Shown: positions 33,134-41,781 of the stretch, one piece after another
Position numbering within the stretch: the first letter of the stretch is position 1
Layout: every line of letters begins with the position of its first letter
Source: RGIG8306 sp964566025
GTDB taxonomy: Bacteria > Bacillota > Clostridia > Lachnospirales > Lachnospiraceae
Length of the DNA: 44,482 nucleotides
Direction: 5' to 3'
NCBI GenBank assembly: GCA_964566025.1
Contig: CAZMHF010000013.1
Location: forward strand, 1-44,482
The notes under the pieces: generated by a model
The model's input: only the letters and a program-made list of their open reading frames with translations
Databases searched by the model: none
Told to the model about the DNA's origin: nothing
Position numbers and translations under genes: made by a program

Positions 33134-34543
33134 TTATCCTTTTGAAGTGGGAAGCGTAAAGATAAATTCTGTTCCAACACCTTCCGTACTAATGACATCA
33201 ATATTTTCTGTGTGAGCAGTTAAAATATCTTTTGCGATAGCTAGGCCTAAACCTGTGCCTTTCTTGTCGCGTCCCCTAGAAGTATCCACCTTGAAAAATC
33301 GATCAAAGACCTTTGTGATAGAATCACTTGGAATTCCAACACCTTTATCTTTTATACTGATAAAGGTTTTTTCAGGTTTGATACGTGTTTTGATATAGAT
33401 GGTTTCATGGTCATGCGAAAATTTGATAGCATTATCGATCAGGTTGTAGAGTACTTGCTTGATTTTCCCTGAATCGGCAAAAACAAAACATTCATCCTCA
33501 TCAAATGTCAAGTCGAAGCTAATATTGCGCGCCTTGCATTGGCCCTCAAAGGTGGCTAGTACTTTTTTGATCGTATGATTGATATCGAAATTGGTTAGCT
33601 CTAAAAGCATGCCAGATTGGTTGATTGAGTTAAGATCCAATAAGCTTTGAGTTAGTTTATTTAGACGCTCTGTCTCATCTAATACGATTGTCAAATAACG
33701 TCCTTGGTTTTCGGGCGAGATCGTTCCATCTAAAATCGCCTCCAAATAGCCACGAATCGAAGTGAGTGGCGAGCGAAAGTCGTGCGAAACATTGGCAATA
33801 AAGCTTCGCTGTTCTTCAACAGAACGATCGAGCTCACTTGCCATATAATAGAGAGTTGAAGATAAATAACCGATTTCATCATTCGTATGTAAGGGATTTT
33901 CGTAGCTAAGATTACCCGAGGCATATTGCTTTGCCATTTGTGTCACTTTTCGCATTGGAATCGTAACAAGAATATGAAAAACAAGCATTAGCAATAAGGA
34001 CAATATGAAGAAAATAATAGCCATCGTGTAAACAACACGAAGCATATCATTGCTTGCTTCAATGACTTGTCCTTTGGGAAAATGCATAATCACATAACCG
34101 ACTGTATTGTAATTGCTTAAGACAGGTGTATGAATGGAAATCATCGTTTCATCATAGCTATCATAAAAGAAACCAGATAAGTAGATTTTGCTGCCGCTAT
34201 CCGTCGGATCAAAAGGGATCAACATATTTTTTGAAAATAGCGGATTTGTTGAAAAGACAACAGAACCGTCTTTTTTTAAGAACAGAATATCCGATTTTGC
34301 AAAACGTGCAATATTGTGCAATTCATTTGCCTGCGTGTCAAACCCCTCGTCCTCTTTTGATGGCGAAAAAATACCTTTGTAGGAAGAGGCTAGAACATTG
34401 ACTTCGTCATAGGTTCTTTCGAGGTAATAGTCAAATTGAAGAGAATACGTAAGCTTATAACCCATCGTGCTAATAAATAAAACCATCAAAAGACCTAGAA
34501 GAATATAAATGATAATAAATTTACGCACCAATGTTTGTTTCAT
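33134..34543 (-). CDS. Sensor histidine kinase
   Basis: A 469-residue membrane kinase. Two membrane segments (about 8-30 and 170-193) flank an extracytoplasmic sensor of about 140 residues. A HAMP linker (IPMRKVTQMAKQYASGNLSY, about 195-245) and HisKA with His254 in SHDFRSPLTSIRGYLEAI follow. The ATP domain has the N box (IDNAIKF), G1 (KDKGVGIP), F box and G2 (GTGLGLAIAK). It overlaps the upstream regulator gene by 4 nt (ATGA), so the two form one system. The signal is unknown, but the PhoR/ResE-like layout suggests cell-envelope or phosphate sensing. Confidence 0.93.
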   Translation of the reverse strand: MKQTLVRKFIIIYILLGLLMVLFISTMGYKLTYSLQFDYYLERTYDEVNVLASSYKGIFSPSKEDEGFDTQANELHNIARFAKSDILFLKKDGSVVFSTNPLFSKNMLIPFDPTDSGSKIYLSGFFYDSYDETMISIHTPVLSNYNTVGYVIMHFPKGQVIEASNDMLRVVYTMAIIFFILSLLLMLVFHILVTIPMRKVTQMAKQYASGNLSYENPLHTNDEIGYLSSTLYYMASELDRSVEEQRSFIANVSHDFRSPLTSIRGYLEAILDGTISPENQGRYLTIVLDETERLNKLTQSLLDLNSINQSGMLLELTNFDINHTIKKVLATFEGQCKARNISFDLTFDEDECFVFADSGKIKQVLYNLIDNAIKFSHDHETIYIKTRIKPEKTFISIKDKGVGIPSDSITKVFDRFFKVDTSRGRDKKGTGLGLAIAKDILTAHTENIDVISTEGVGTEFIFTLPTSKG

Positions 34544-35241
34544 CGTGCAACCTCAAATTTATAACCAACACCCCAAACCGTTGAAATCGAAAAATGGTCA
34601 GTATCGGCAATTTTTTCACGAATGCGCTTGATATGAACATCGACTGTTCGCGTGTCACCCACATAATCATAGCCCCAAATATCGGCCAATAAATGATCGC
34701 GTGTAAATACTTTATTTGGATTATGTGCAAGGTAATAAAGAAGCTCAATTTCTTTTGGTGGCATATCCATGCTTTTTCCTTTGTATACCACAGAATAATT
34801 GGTTAAGCTAACAAAAAGGTCAGGGTATTCAACACTTTCAGGATCTTGCTCGGTTGGGAGCGGCTGAATAATGGGCGCTGATCTTCGAAGGACTGTCTTA
34901 ATGCGTGTTACAAGCTCTTTTGAATCAAATGGTTTTACCATATAGTCATCGGCGCCAAGCTCAAGTCCTAACACCTTGTCAATCACGTCCCCTTTTGCTG
35001 AAAGCATGATGATGGGGACGGCACTCGTTTTTCGAATTTCACGACAAACGCCATAGCCGTCAATACCTGGCAACATTAAATCGAGTAAAACAAGATTTGG
35101 CTTAAAGCTCTCAAATAATGCTAAAGCGGAATTTCCGTCAGAAGCAATTTGTGTATCGTAACACTCCTTTATTAAATAAAGATTAATCAGCTCTGCGATG
35201 GCATTGTCGTCATCAACAATTAGTATTTTTACTTTGTCCAT
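34540..35241 (-). CDS. OmpR/PhoB-family response regulator
   Basis: A 233-residue regulator: a receiver domain with the acidic pocket DDD at 10-12, phospho-acceptor Asp54 (LVLLDLMLPG) and Lys near residue 104 (VKPF), then a winged-helix DNA-binding domain (about 135-233, PPKEIELLYYLAHNPNKVFT, GDTRTVDVHIKRIREKI). It is partnered with the overlapping histidine kinase gene and lies 9 nt after mutS2 on the same strand, so the three genes may share a transcript. Targets are unknown. Confidence 0.95.
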   Translation of the reverse strand: MDKVKILIVDDDNAIAELINLYLIKECYDTQIASDGNSALALFESFKPNLVLLDLMLPGIDGYGVCREIRKTSAVPIIMLSAKGDVIDKVLGLELGADDYMVKPFDSKELVTRIKTVLRRSAPIIQPLPTEQDPESVEYPDLFVSLTNYSVVYKGKSMDMPPKEIELLYYLAHNPNKVFTRDHLLADIWGYDYVGDTRTVDVHIKRIREKIADTDHFSISTVWGVGYKFEVAR

Positions 35242-35250
35242 TGAACCCTC

Positions 35251-37641
35251 CTATTTGAATTCTGCTATCGTTACGCCTGTGTCCCCTTCGTTATATTCCC
35301 CTAGGCGAAATTTCTTAATGTAGGGAATACGTTTTAAATATTGATGGACGCCGTTTTTCAAAGCGCCTGTGCCTCGTCCATGAACGATACGCACCTTAGA
35401 AAGATGCGAAAGATACGCATCATCAATGTATTTTTCTAATTTTGGTAATGCTTCATCAACTGTCATACCAATTAAGTTGATTTCGGAAGAAATGGTCATA
35501 GCCTTTGACATATTGTGGAGACCAGACGTGGTACTTCTTCCTGTTTTGGTGGTGGATGAAGATTCCTCTATTAATACAATATCGCTAATTGGTAGATTGG
35601 ATTGTATAATACCCATCTGCACCGTCACCATCCCCTTGCTATTAGGAAGTGAGCGAATCGTGCCATTTAGGTTAAGCGATAAAACTTTGACGGAATCGCC
35701 AATCCTTAGCTCACGCTGTGGTTTTTGTGTGTGAGCCTGCGCGGGTGATTGTTTTAGGGAAAGTTTTTCGTTAGTTTTATTGAGCTTTTCACGAATTTTT
35801 GTGCGTTCCTTTTCAAGCTCTCTTAGTAAGCCCGTATCAGAGGAGGTCTTGTTGATTTGGCGAATGGTCTCGTCAATAAATTGCTTTGTATCTTGCAATA
35901 ATAAACGCGCATCCTCATTTGCTTCCCGCATAATACGGTCTTTTTTTTCTTCGAAACGTGCTTCCTTTGCTTCTAAGCTCCTTGTCAAATCGGCAATTTT
36001 TTGTTTGTTCGTCGCGATATCTTGCTGGTCTTTTTCAAGTGCTTGTCTAGCCACATCGAGCTGACGAATCACATCTTCAAATGCCTCATCTTTTTTATTT
36101 AAACGTCGTTTTGCTTCGTCAATAATAAAGTCGGGAAGTCCTAATTTGCTTGAAATAGCAAAGGCGTTGCTCTTTCCTGGCATACCAATCAATAATCGGT
36201 ATGTAGGGCGAAGAGTCTCGATATCAAATTCGCAACTTGCATTAGAAACACCATCTGTCTGGATGGCATAAATCTTTAGTTCGCTATAATGCGTGGTCGC
36301 AATCGTGCGGATTTTCATATTGTGTAAGAAATCTAATATCGAAATGGCAAGCGCTGCTCCTTCTGTCGGATCGGTTCCTGCACCAAGCTCGTCAAATAAA
36401 ACAAGCGAATCGGAATTTGCCTTCTCAAGAATCGGAACAATATTTGTCATATGGGATGAAAAGGTGCTTAAGCTTTGTTCGATGCTTTGTTCATCACCAA
36501 TATCGGCGAAAACTTCTTTGAAAACGGCAAGGGAGCTCCCCTCCCAAGCGGGAATGAAAAGTCCTGCTTGTCCCATAAGTGTAAATAGGCCAACTGTTTT
36601 TAGAGAAACGGTCTTTCCACCTGTATTTGGCCCTGTGACAATTAGTAAATCAAAATCCTTGCCAAGCCAAATATCAATCGGTACGACATGCTCCTTTGGG
36701 ATTAATGGATGTCGTCCCTGTTTTATGTGAATCATTCCCTCTGTATTGAAAATAGGCTCATAAGCATTCATAGATTTTGCTAGAATCGCTTTCGCAAAAA
36801 CAAAATCTAATAATCCAAGAATATGGATGTTGGTTTGTAGTATCTCGGTGTTTTCTGCACATAAACCACTTAATATAGCGAGGATACGCTCAATTTCTTT
36901 TTGCTCACTGTTATGAAGCTCTCGAATGTCATTATTAAGCTTCACAATCACCATCGGCTCAATAAAGAAGGTAGAGCCAGAAGAGCTTTGGTCGTGAACC
37001 ATACCAGCTACTTGAGAACGATATTCTGCTTTTACAGGCAGGCAATAACGCCCGTTTCGCATCGTAACAACGGCATCTTGTAAATAAGAGCGTGAAGAAT
37101 GTAAAATCGAATTTATTTGTGTGTGGATTTTGTCAGCGGTTACTTTCAAAAGTCGGCGAATATCCTTGAGTGTGGAAGAGGCATCATCGGCAATCTCTTC
37201 TTCGGAAATGATACAACGATCAATTTCACGAACAAGAGTTGATAATGGGTTAAGTCCCGCAAAAAATTCATCCAATGAATCGGCAAGTGTTTCTAGCTCT
37301 TCTTCAGAGGAAAATTCGTGAAAACCATAATCCTTTACGCGCTTTGTAACCTTTAGTAGTTTTGAGATGCGCAAAAGCTCGATTTGGCTAGCGCTACTTC
37401 CAAGCTCTAGGCGCTTGAGTGTCTCACCAAGATTGGTTGTGCCACTAAAGGAAGTGGTTCCTTTTTTATAAACGCGTGACAAGGCGTCAGCGGTCATTCG
37501 CTGCTCGGTTTGTATTTTTGATAAATTGTCAAATGGTAAAAGATTGCGACAATAGTCCTTGCCGATTTCTGAAGTAGCAAACTCCGTTAATCGAGCAATT
37601 ATTTTGTCATATTCTAAAACACGAAGAACTTTTTGTTCCAT
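35251..37641 (-). CDS. mutS2: MutS2 (recombination suppressor/ribosome-collision endonuclease)
   Basis: A 796-residue MutS homologue without the mismatch-recognition domain. It has core helices (1-300), the ABC ATPase with Walker A GPNTGGKT (Lys343), LFDELGAGTDPTEGAAL and ATTHYSELK, a long coiled coil (about 510-640), a KOW-like beta segment (about 650-700), and a C-terminal Smr nuclease domain with VRIVHGRGTGALK. MutS2 limits homologous recombination in some species and rescues collided ribosomes in Bacillus. Start 37641 has GGAG 5 nt upstream; a longer in-frame start at 37701 lies over the likely promoter. It is unusually placed ahead of a two-component system. Confidence 0.95.
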   Translation of the reverse strand: MEQKVLRVLEYDKIIARLTEFATSEIGKDYCRNLLPFDNLSKIQTEQRMTADALSRVYKKGTTSFSGTTNLGETLKRLELGSSASQIELLRISKLLKVTKRVKDYGFHEFSSEEELETLADSLDEFFAGLNPLSTLVREIDRCIISEEEIADDASSTLKDIRRLLKVTADKIHTQINSILHSSRSYLQDAVVTMRNGRYCLPVKAEYRSQVAGMVHDQSSSGSTFFIEPMVIVKLNNDIRELHNSEQKEIERILAILSGLCAENTEILQTNIHILGLLDFVFAKAILAKSMNAYEPIFNTEGMIHIKQGRHPLIPKEHVVPIDIWLGKDFDLLIVTGPNTGGKTVSLKTVGLFTLMGQAGLFIPAWEGSSLAVFKEVFADIGDEQSIEQSLSTFSSHMTNIVPILEKANSDSLVLFDELGAGTDPTEGAALAISILDFLHNMKIRTIATTHYSELKIYAIQTDGVSNASCEFDIETLRPTYRLLIGMPGKSNAFAISSKLGLPDFIIDEAKRRLNKKDEAFEDVIRQLDVARQALEKDQQDIATNKQKIADLTRSLEAKEARFEEKKDRIMREANEDARLLLQDTKQFIDETIRQINKTSSDTGLLRELEKERTKIREKLNKTNEKLSLKQSPAQAHTQKPQRELRIGDSVKVLSLNLNGTIRSLPNSKGMVTVQMGIIQSNLPISDIVLIEESSSTTKTGRSTTSGLHNMSKAMTISSEINLIGMTVDEALPKLEKYIDDAYLSHLSKVRIVHGRGTGALKNGVHQYLKRIPYIKKFRLGEYNEGDTGVTIAEFK

Positions 37642-37739
37642 ATAAACTCCAATGTATGTGTAAAAAATTATTTTCAATGAATGTATGACGATATTATACA
37701 CGAAAAAGAGAGTATTTCATAGTCAAATGAAAAAAACAC

Positions 37740-37768
37740 TACACATTTTACGTATAATCATTTATAAT
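37740..37768 (+). promoter_or_regulatory. Promoter of the HtrA-like gene
   Basis: TACACA (37740-37745), 17-nt spacer, TATAAT (37763-37768). The implied start near 37774 supports use of ATG 37810 rather than 37780. Confidence 0.5.
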
Positions 37769-37809
37769 AGGTATGAAATATGTCGAAAATAATAAATGAG
37801 GCTAGTCAA

Positions 37810-39144
37810 ATGAGTCAAGACAAAGAAAAAGAAACAAAACCGTTTATCAGCCAAAAGGTGATTAATCGTTCGGGGAAAAAGAATAATTTTTTTAAAAGCG
37901 TATTAAGATTATTGCTTACTGCGTGTGTTTTTGGTGCTGTGGCAGGCTTTGTATTTGCTGTTGTATCGCCATGGGCGAAAGGTCTAAGCAAATCAGAGCT
38001 TCCGACGGAGACAAAGCCCCCTATTAAGCTTCCCTCATTTTCTGAAGTAGCGACCTCTCCTTCTACGACTACGACGGAGGCGGTGACGACAACTGAAACC
38101 AGCCCAACTAGCGAGAACGCACAAAATCTCCAAGAAATTATTCAAATGTTAATTGACCGAAATCAAATTGATTTATCCGATGTCGAACAACATTACAAAT
38201 TAATTCGTCATATTTATGAAAATATCAACAAAACGCTTGTATCCATTCAAGGTGCTTCAAATGAAATAGGATTATTCGAAAGTCCAGCACAAGCAATTAC
38301 GGGCATCATATTTTATAAGACGGAGCAAGAATTAATTATTATTGCAGATGGAGAAGCGATTGATCAAATCGGTACAGAAATAAAGGTTGAGTTTCCGAAT
38401 CTTAATTTAGAAGCAGATGGCTACATAAAAGGAATTGATAGCATTTTCAATATAGCGGTTGTTGCAGTGGACATTACCAATTTTGATGACAGTGTCCTTG
38501 AGAAAATTGCCGTTGCATATATCGGAAATACATTTCTTATAAAACCAGGCGATCCAGTAGTCATGGTTGGCTCTCCATACGGGATTAACTACTCGTATGC
38601 GTTTGGCAATATTACAGCAATCGAGAAAGACCAAATCACTGTAGATTCGCTATATCGCCTTATTTATACGAACACCATTATCCCGCAAAATGGAAATGGA
38701 TTTATGCTTAATATGAATGGAGAATTGATTGGCATATTGACAAAGCAATTTAAGAAAGATGGATTGCAAGATTATGCAGCGTCAATTGGTATTCCAGAAA
38801 TCAAAGATTTATTGACGCGTTTGGCCAACCATTCTGGAAATACCTATCTTGGCATTGAGGCGAGAGATATCACAAAGAATATGGCAGAGACAAGCCAAAT
38901 TCCAGAAGGCGCCTATGTGACGGCCGTTGTACTAGATTCACCTGCGTATGCAGCAGGAATTCGAGGTGGCGATGTCATTGTTGGGATTAGCACAACGCCT
39001 ATCCATACATTAGCAGAGTTAAATAGCGTACTTATAAATGACAATAAGCCAGGTGAAACGGTTGTGATTACCGTTATGCGAGAAGGACGAGAAGGCTTTA
39101 AGGAAATAGAGTGCTCTACAACACTAGGAACACGATTAAAATAA
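37810..39144 (+). CDS. HtrA/DegP-like membrane protein lacking the catalytic triad
   Basis: A 444-residue protein: cytoplasmic N-tail, one membrane segment (about 33-55), a Ser/Thr/Pro linker (about 60-105), a trypsin-like HtrA fold (about 130-325) and a PDZ domain (about 345-435, PAYAAGIRGGDVIVGI). The fold is recognisable (DPVVMVGSPYGINYSYAFGNI, MNGELIGI), but the catalytic residues are gone: the TN-HV site reads IIIADGEAI, the D of DLAV is Asn in FNIAVVAVD, and GNSGGPL is replaced by PQNGNGFML. It is thus probably a non-proteolytic PDZ scaffold or sensor. ATG 37810 has GAGG 8 nt before it; ATG 37780 has a weak site and is close to the start of transcription. Confidence 0.82.
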   Translation: MSQDKEKETKPFISQKVINRSGKKNNFFKSVLRLLLTACVFGAVAGFVFAVVSPWAKGLSKSELPTETKPPIKLPSFSEVATSPSTTTTEAVTTTETSPTSENAQNLQEIIQMLIDRNQIDLSDVEQHYKLIRHIYENINKTLVSIQGASNEIGLFESPAQAITGIIFYKTEQELIIIADGEAIDQIGTEIKVEFPNLNLEADGYIKGIDSIFNIAVVAVDITNFDDSVLEKIAVAYIGNTFLIKPGDPVVMVGSPYGINYSYAFGNITAIEKDQITVDSLYRLIYTNTIIPQNGNGFMLNMNGELIGILTKQFKKDGLQDYAASIGIPEIKDLLTRLANHSGNTYLGIEARDITKNMAETSQIPEGAYVTAVVLDSPAYAAGIRGGDVIVGISTTPIHTLAELNSVLINDNKPGETVVITVMREGREGFKEIECSTTLGTRLK

Positions 39145-39162
39145 GAGGAGAATCACAATTAC

Positions 39163-40098
39163 ATGGCATTGATTAAGGATTTTAGAGAAGGCGATCGATT
39201 ATCACAAGTTGTTCTATGCAAATATAAACAGCTTGGAACAGCGCGAAATGGCAAAAATTATTATGCATTATCTTTTCAAGATAAGACAGGCATTGTAGAT
39301 GCGAAAATATGGGATCTAGGGCCTGGAATTGATCACTTCGAAGCATTGGATTATATTTATATAGATGGCGAGGTTACATCCTTTAATGGCGCGTTGCAAA
39401 TCAATGTAAAGCGGGTACGCAAGGCTTCTGAGGGCGAATACGTGCCAGCAGACTTTTTCCCTTGTAGCAAAAGAGATGCCAAGCAAATGTATGAGGAGCT
39501 TCTTGAAATTATCGCACAAGTGAAAAACACATACTTAAATCAATTATTGCAAAAGATTTTTATTGACGACCAAGAATTTATTAAGCGCTTTAAAGAACAT
39601 TCGGCAGCAAAGAGCGTTCACCACAATTTTATCGGTGGTTTACTAGAGCATACCTTAAATGTAACAAAAATCGCTAAAAACTACATAACCATTTATCCAG
39701 AAATGAGCGAAGATTTATTAGTGACGGCAGCTCTTTGCCATGACATAGGAAAAGTACATGAGCTATCATCATTCCCTGAAAATGATTATACGGACGACGG
39801 TCAATTGATCGGCCATATAATTATTGGATATGAAATCATTTCAAATCATATAAAATCTATTGCAGGCTTTCCGAAAAAAACTGCATCAGAGCTTCGCCAT
39901 TGCCTATTGGCACATCATGGAAAGCTAGAATTTGGTTCGCCTAAAAAACCGATGATTATTGAGGCGATGGCTCTAAATCTCGCAGATGAGGCAGATGCGA
40001 AAATTATGATGTTCTCCTCTGCAACAGAGGATCTAGCGGCGAATGAATGGAAGTATAATCGATTTGTAGAAAATAATATTCGTAAGACGAATACTTGA
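39163..40098 (+). CDS. yhaM: 3'-5' exoribonuclease, YhaM family
   Basis: A 311-residue protein with an N-terminal OB-fold (about 10-95, SFQDKTGIVDAKIWD, VTSFNGALQINV) and a metal-binding HD domain (about 155-300; His in GLLEHTLNV, HD in AALCHDIGKV, and further His in GQLIGH and CLLAHHG). This layout matches Bacillus YhaM, which trims RNA from the 3' end with Mn. It follows the HtrA-like gene by 18 nt and precedes rlmD by 12 nt, so it lies in an operon. Confidence 0.93.
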   Translation: MALIKDFREGDRLSQVVLCKYKQLGTARNGKNYYALSFQDKTGIVDAKIWDLGPGIDHFEALDYIYIDGEVTSFNGALQINVKRVRKASEGEYVPADFFPCSKRDAKQMYEELLEIIAQVKNTYLNQLLQKIFIDDQEFIKRFKEHSAAKSVHHNFIGGLLEHTLNVTKIAKNYITIYPEMSEDLLVTAALCHDIGKVHELSSFPENDYTDDGQLIGHIIIGYEIISNHIKSIAGFPKKTASELRHCLLAHHGKLEFGSPKKPMIIEAMALNLADEADAKIMMFSSATEDLAANEWKYNRFVENNIRKTNT

Positions 40099-40110
40099 TT
40101 GAGGCAGCAT

Positions 40111-41751
40111 ATGATAAAGAAAAATGATCTAGTCAATGTGACAATTGAGGATATGACAGAAGACGGAGATGGAATTGGTAAGGCCCTCGGCTTTACCCTT
40201 TTTATTAAGGACGTTGTCGTTGGTGATGTTGTAGAAGCCAAAATTATGAAAATGAAGAAACGATATGGCTTTGCGCGTGTCATGTCCATAATAGTACCAT
40301 CCAAGGAGAGGGTAGAACCACTCTGCGAATGTGCTAAGGCGTGCGGAGGATGTCAACTGCAATCGATGAATTACGATGCGACATTGCGTTTCAAACAAAA
40401 CAAGGTGCAAAATCATTTGCAACGAATTGGGGGGATATCACTTGAGGTATCGCCAACCTTAGGGATGGAAAATCCGACACGTTTTCGTAATAAGGCACAG
40501 CTACCTGTTCGCCTTTCTAAAAATGGAGATATACAAATCGGATTTTATGCACGACATAGTCACTATATTGTGGAGCATGACGATTGTATAATTGGTTCAA
40601 AAGACAATGCCATTATCATTGATGCAATCAAGTCATTTATGAATATTCATCATATTATGCCATACGACGAGGAAACCTATGCGGGTGAAATCAGGCATTT
40701 ATATATACGCGAATCATTTCATCACAAAGGCATAATGGTTTGTCTTGTGATTAATGGCACGACATTTCGATATGAGAAGGAGCTCGTTGAAGCGCTACGG
40801 GCGTTACCGTTGCCGATAGAGAGTATTTGCTTAAATTGGCATCCTGAAACAACCAATGTCATTCTGGGCAAGGAAATAAAAGTCCTATACGGCGATGGCT
40901 ATGTACTAGATGCAATTAAGGATTTAACGTATCAAATTTCACCGCTTTCATTTTTTCAAGTGAATCCAAGACAAACGGAGGTCTTATACCAAACGGCTCT
41001 GGATTTTGCGAACCTACAGGGAGATGAAATTGTGTGGGATTTATATTGTGGCATAGGAACAATCAGCTTATTCTTGGCGAAAAGCGCGAGAAAGGTGTTT
41101 GGTGTCGAGATTATCCCGCAGGCAATCAAAGATGCAAAAAAGAATGCGAAGTTAAACGCGATCGAAAATGCGGAATTTTTCGTGGGAAAAGCGGAAGAAG
41201 TATTGCCAAAGCATTATGAGAAGACAAAGGAAAAGGCGGATGTAATTGTGGTAGACCCGCCACGAAAAGGGTGTGAGCAAGTACTTCTTGACACCATCGT
41301 TAATATGAAGCCAGAAAAAGTAGTTTACGTAAGCTGTGATAGTGCTACGTTGGCAAGGGATTTGAAATATATGTGTGAAAAAGGGTATGAGGTAATTAAG
41401 GTGCAGCCAGTGGATTTGTTTGGGTGGAGCGGACATGTTGAGACGGTATGTCTTTTGTCCAAACTCCATGAAGCGAAGCATCATGTGAATGTAACTCTTG
41501 GTATGGATGAGATGGATTTGACATCTGCGGAGAGTAAGGCTACGTATGAGGAAATTAAGAAGTATGTGGCTGAGCATAATGATGGGATGAAGGTAAGTAG
41601 TCTTAATATTGCGCAGGTGAAGAGGAAGTGCGGTATTGAGTTGGCAGAGAATTTTAATTTGCCTAAATCGGAGGATGCAAGACAGCCACAGTGTCCGAAG
41701 GAGAAAGAAGAGGCTATTATAGAGGCTTTGAAGGCATTCAAAATGATTTAA
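40111..41751 (+). CDS. rlmD: 23S rRNA (uracil-C5)-methyltransferase with C-terminal extension
   Basis: A 546-residue RlmD/RlmCD-type enzyme that makes m5U in 23S rRNA with SAM. It has an N-terminal TRAM domain (1-60), a 4Fe-4S site (CECAKACGGC and later HDDC), the SAM site WDLYCGIGTISLFLA, the motif VVDPPRKG and the catalytic Cys in YVSCDSATLARDL. The methyltransferase proper ends near VETVCLLSK (about 450). About 90 more residues follow, with TYEEIKKYVAEHNDGMKVSS and a KCGIEL turn, an extra domain seen on some Clostridial RumA proteins. ATG 40111 with GAGG 6 nt upstream is preferred over the in-frame start at 40099. Confidence 0.93.
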   Translation: MIKKNDLVNVTIEDMTEDGDGIGKALGFTLFIKDVVVGDVVEAKIMKMKKRYGFARVMSIIVPSKERVEPLCECAKACGGCQLQSMNYDATLRFKQNKVQNHLQRIGGISLEVSPTLGMENPTRFRNKAQLPVRLSKNGDIQIGFYARHSHYIVEHDDCIIGSKDNAIIIDAIKSFMNIHHIMPYDEETYAGEIRHLYIRESFHHKGIMVCLVINGTTFRYEKELVEALRALPLPIESICLNWHPETTNVILGKEIKVLYGDGYVLDAIKDLTYQISPLSFFQVNPRQTEVLYQTALDFANLQGDEIVWDLYCGIGTISLFLAKSARKVFGVEIIPQAIKDAKKNAKLNAIENAEFFVGKAEEVLPKHYEKTKEKADVIVVDPPRKGCEQVLLDTIVNMKPEKVVYVSCDSATLARDLKYMCEKGYEVIKVQPVDLFGWSGHVETVCLLSKLHEAKHHVNVTLGMDEMDLTSAESKATYEEIKKYVAEHNDGMKVSSLNIAQVKRKCGIELAENFNLPKSEDARQPQCPKEKEEAIIEALKAFKMI

Positions 41752-41781
41752 AGATACGAGAGGAGAATTAGGGATTGTAAT

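Noticed and set aside
37780..37809. Upstream ATG for the HtrA-like protein
   Set aside because: It is within a few bases of the expected transcript start and has a weak ribosome site; 37810 has GAGG at proper spacing.
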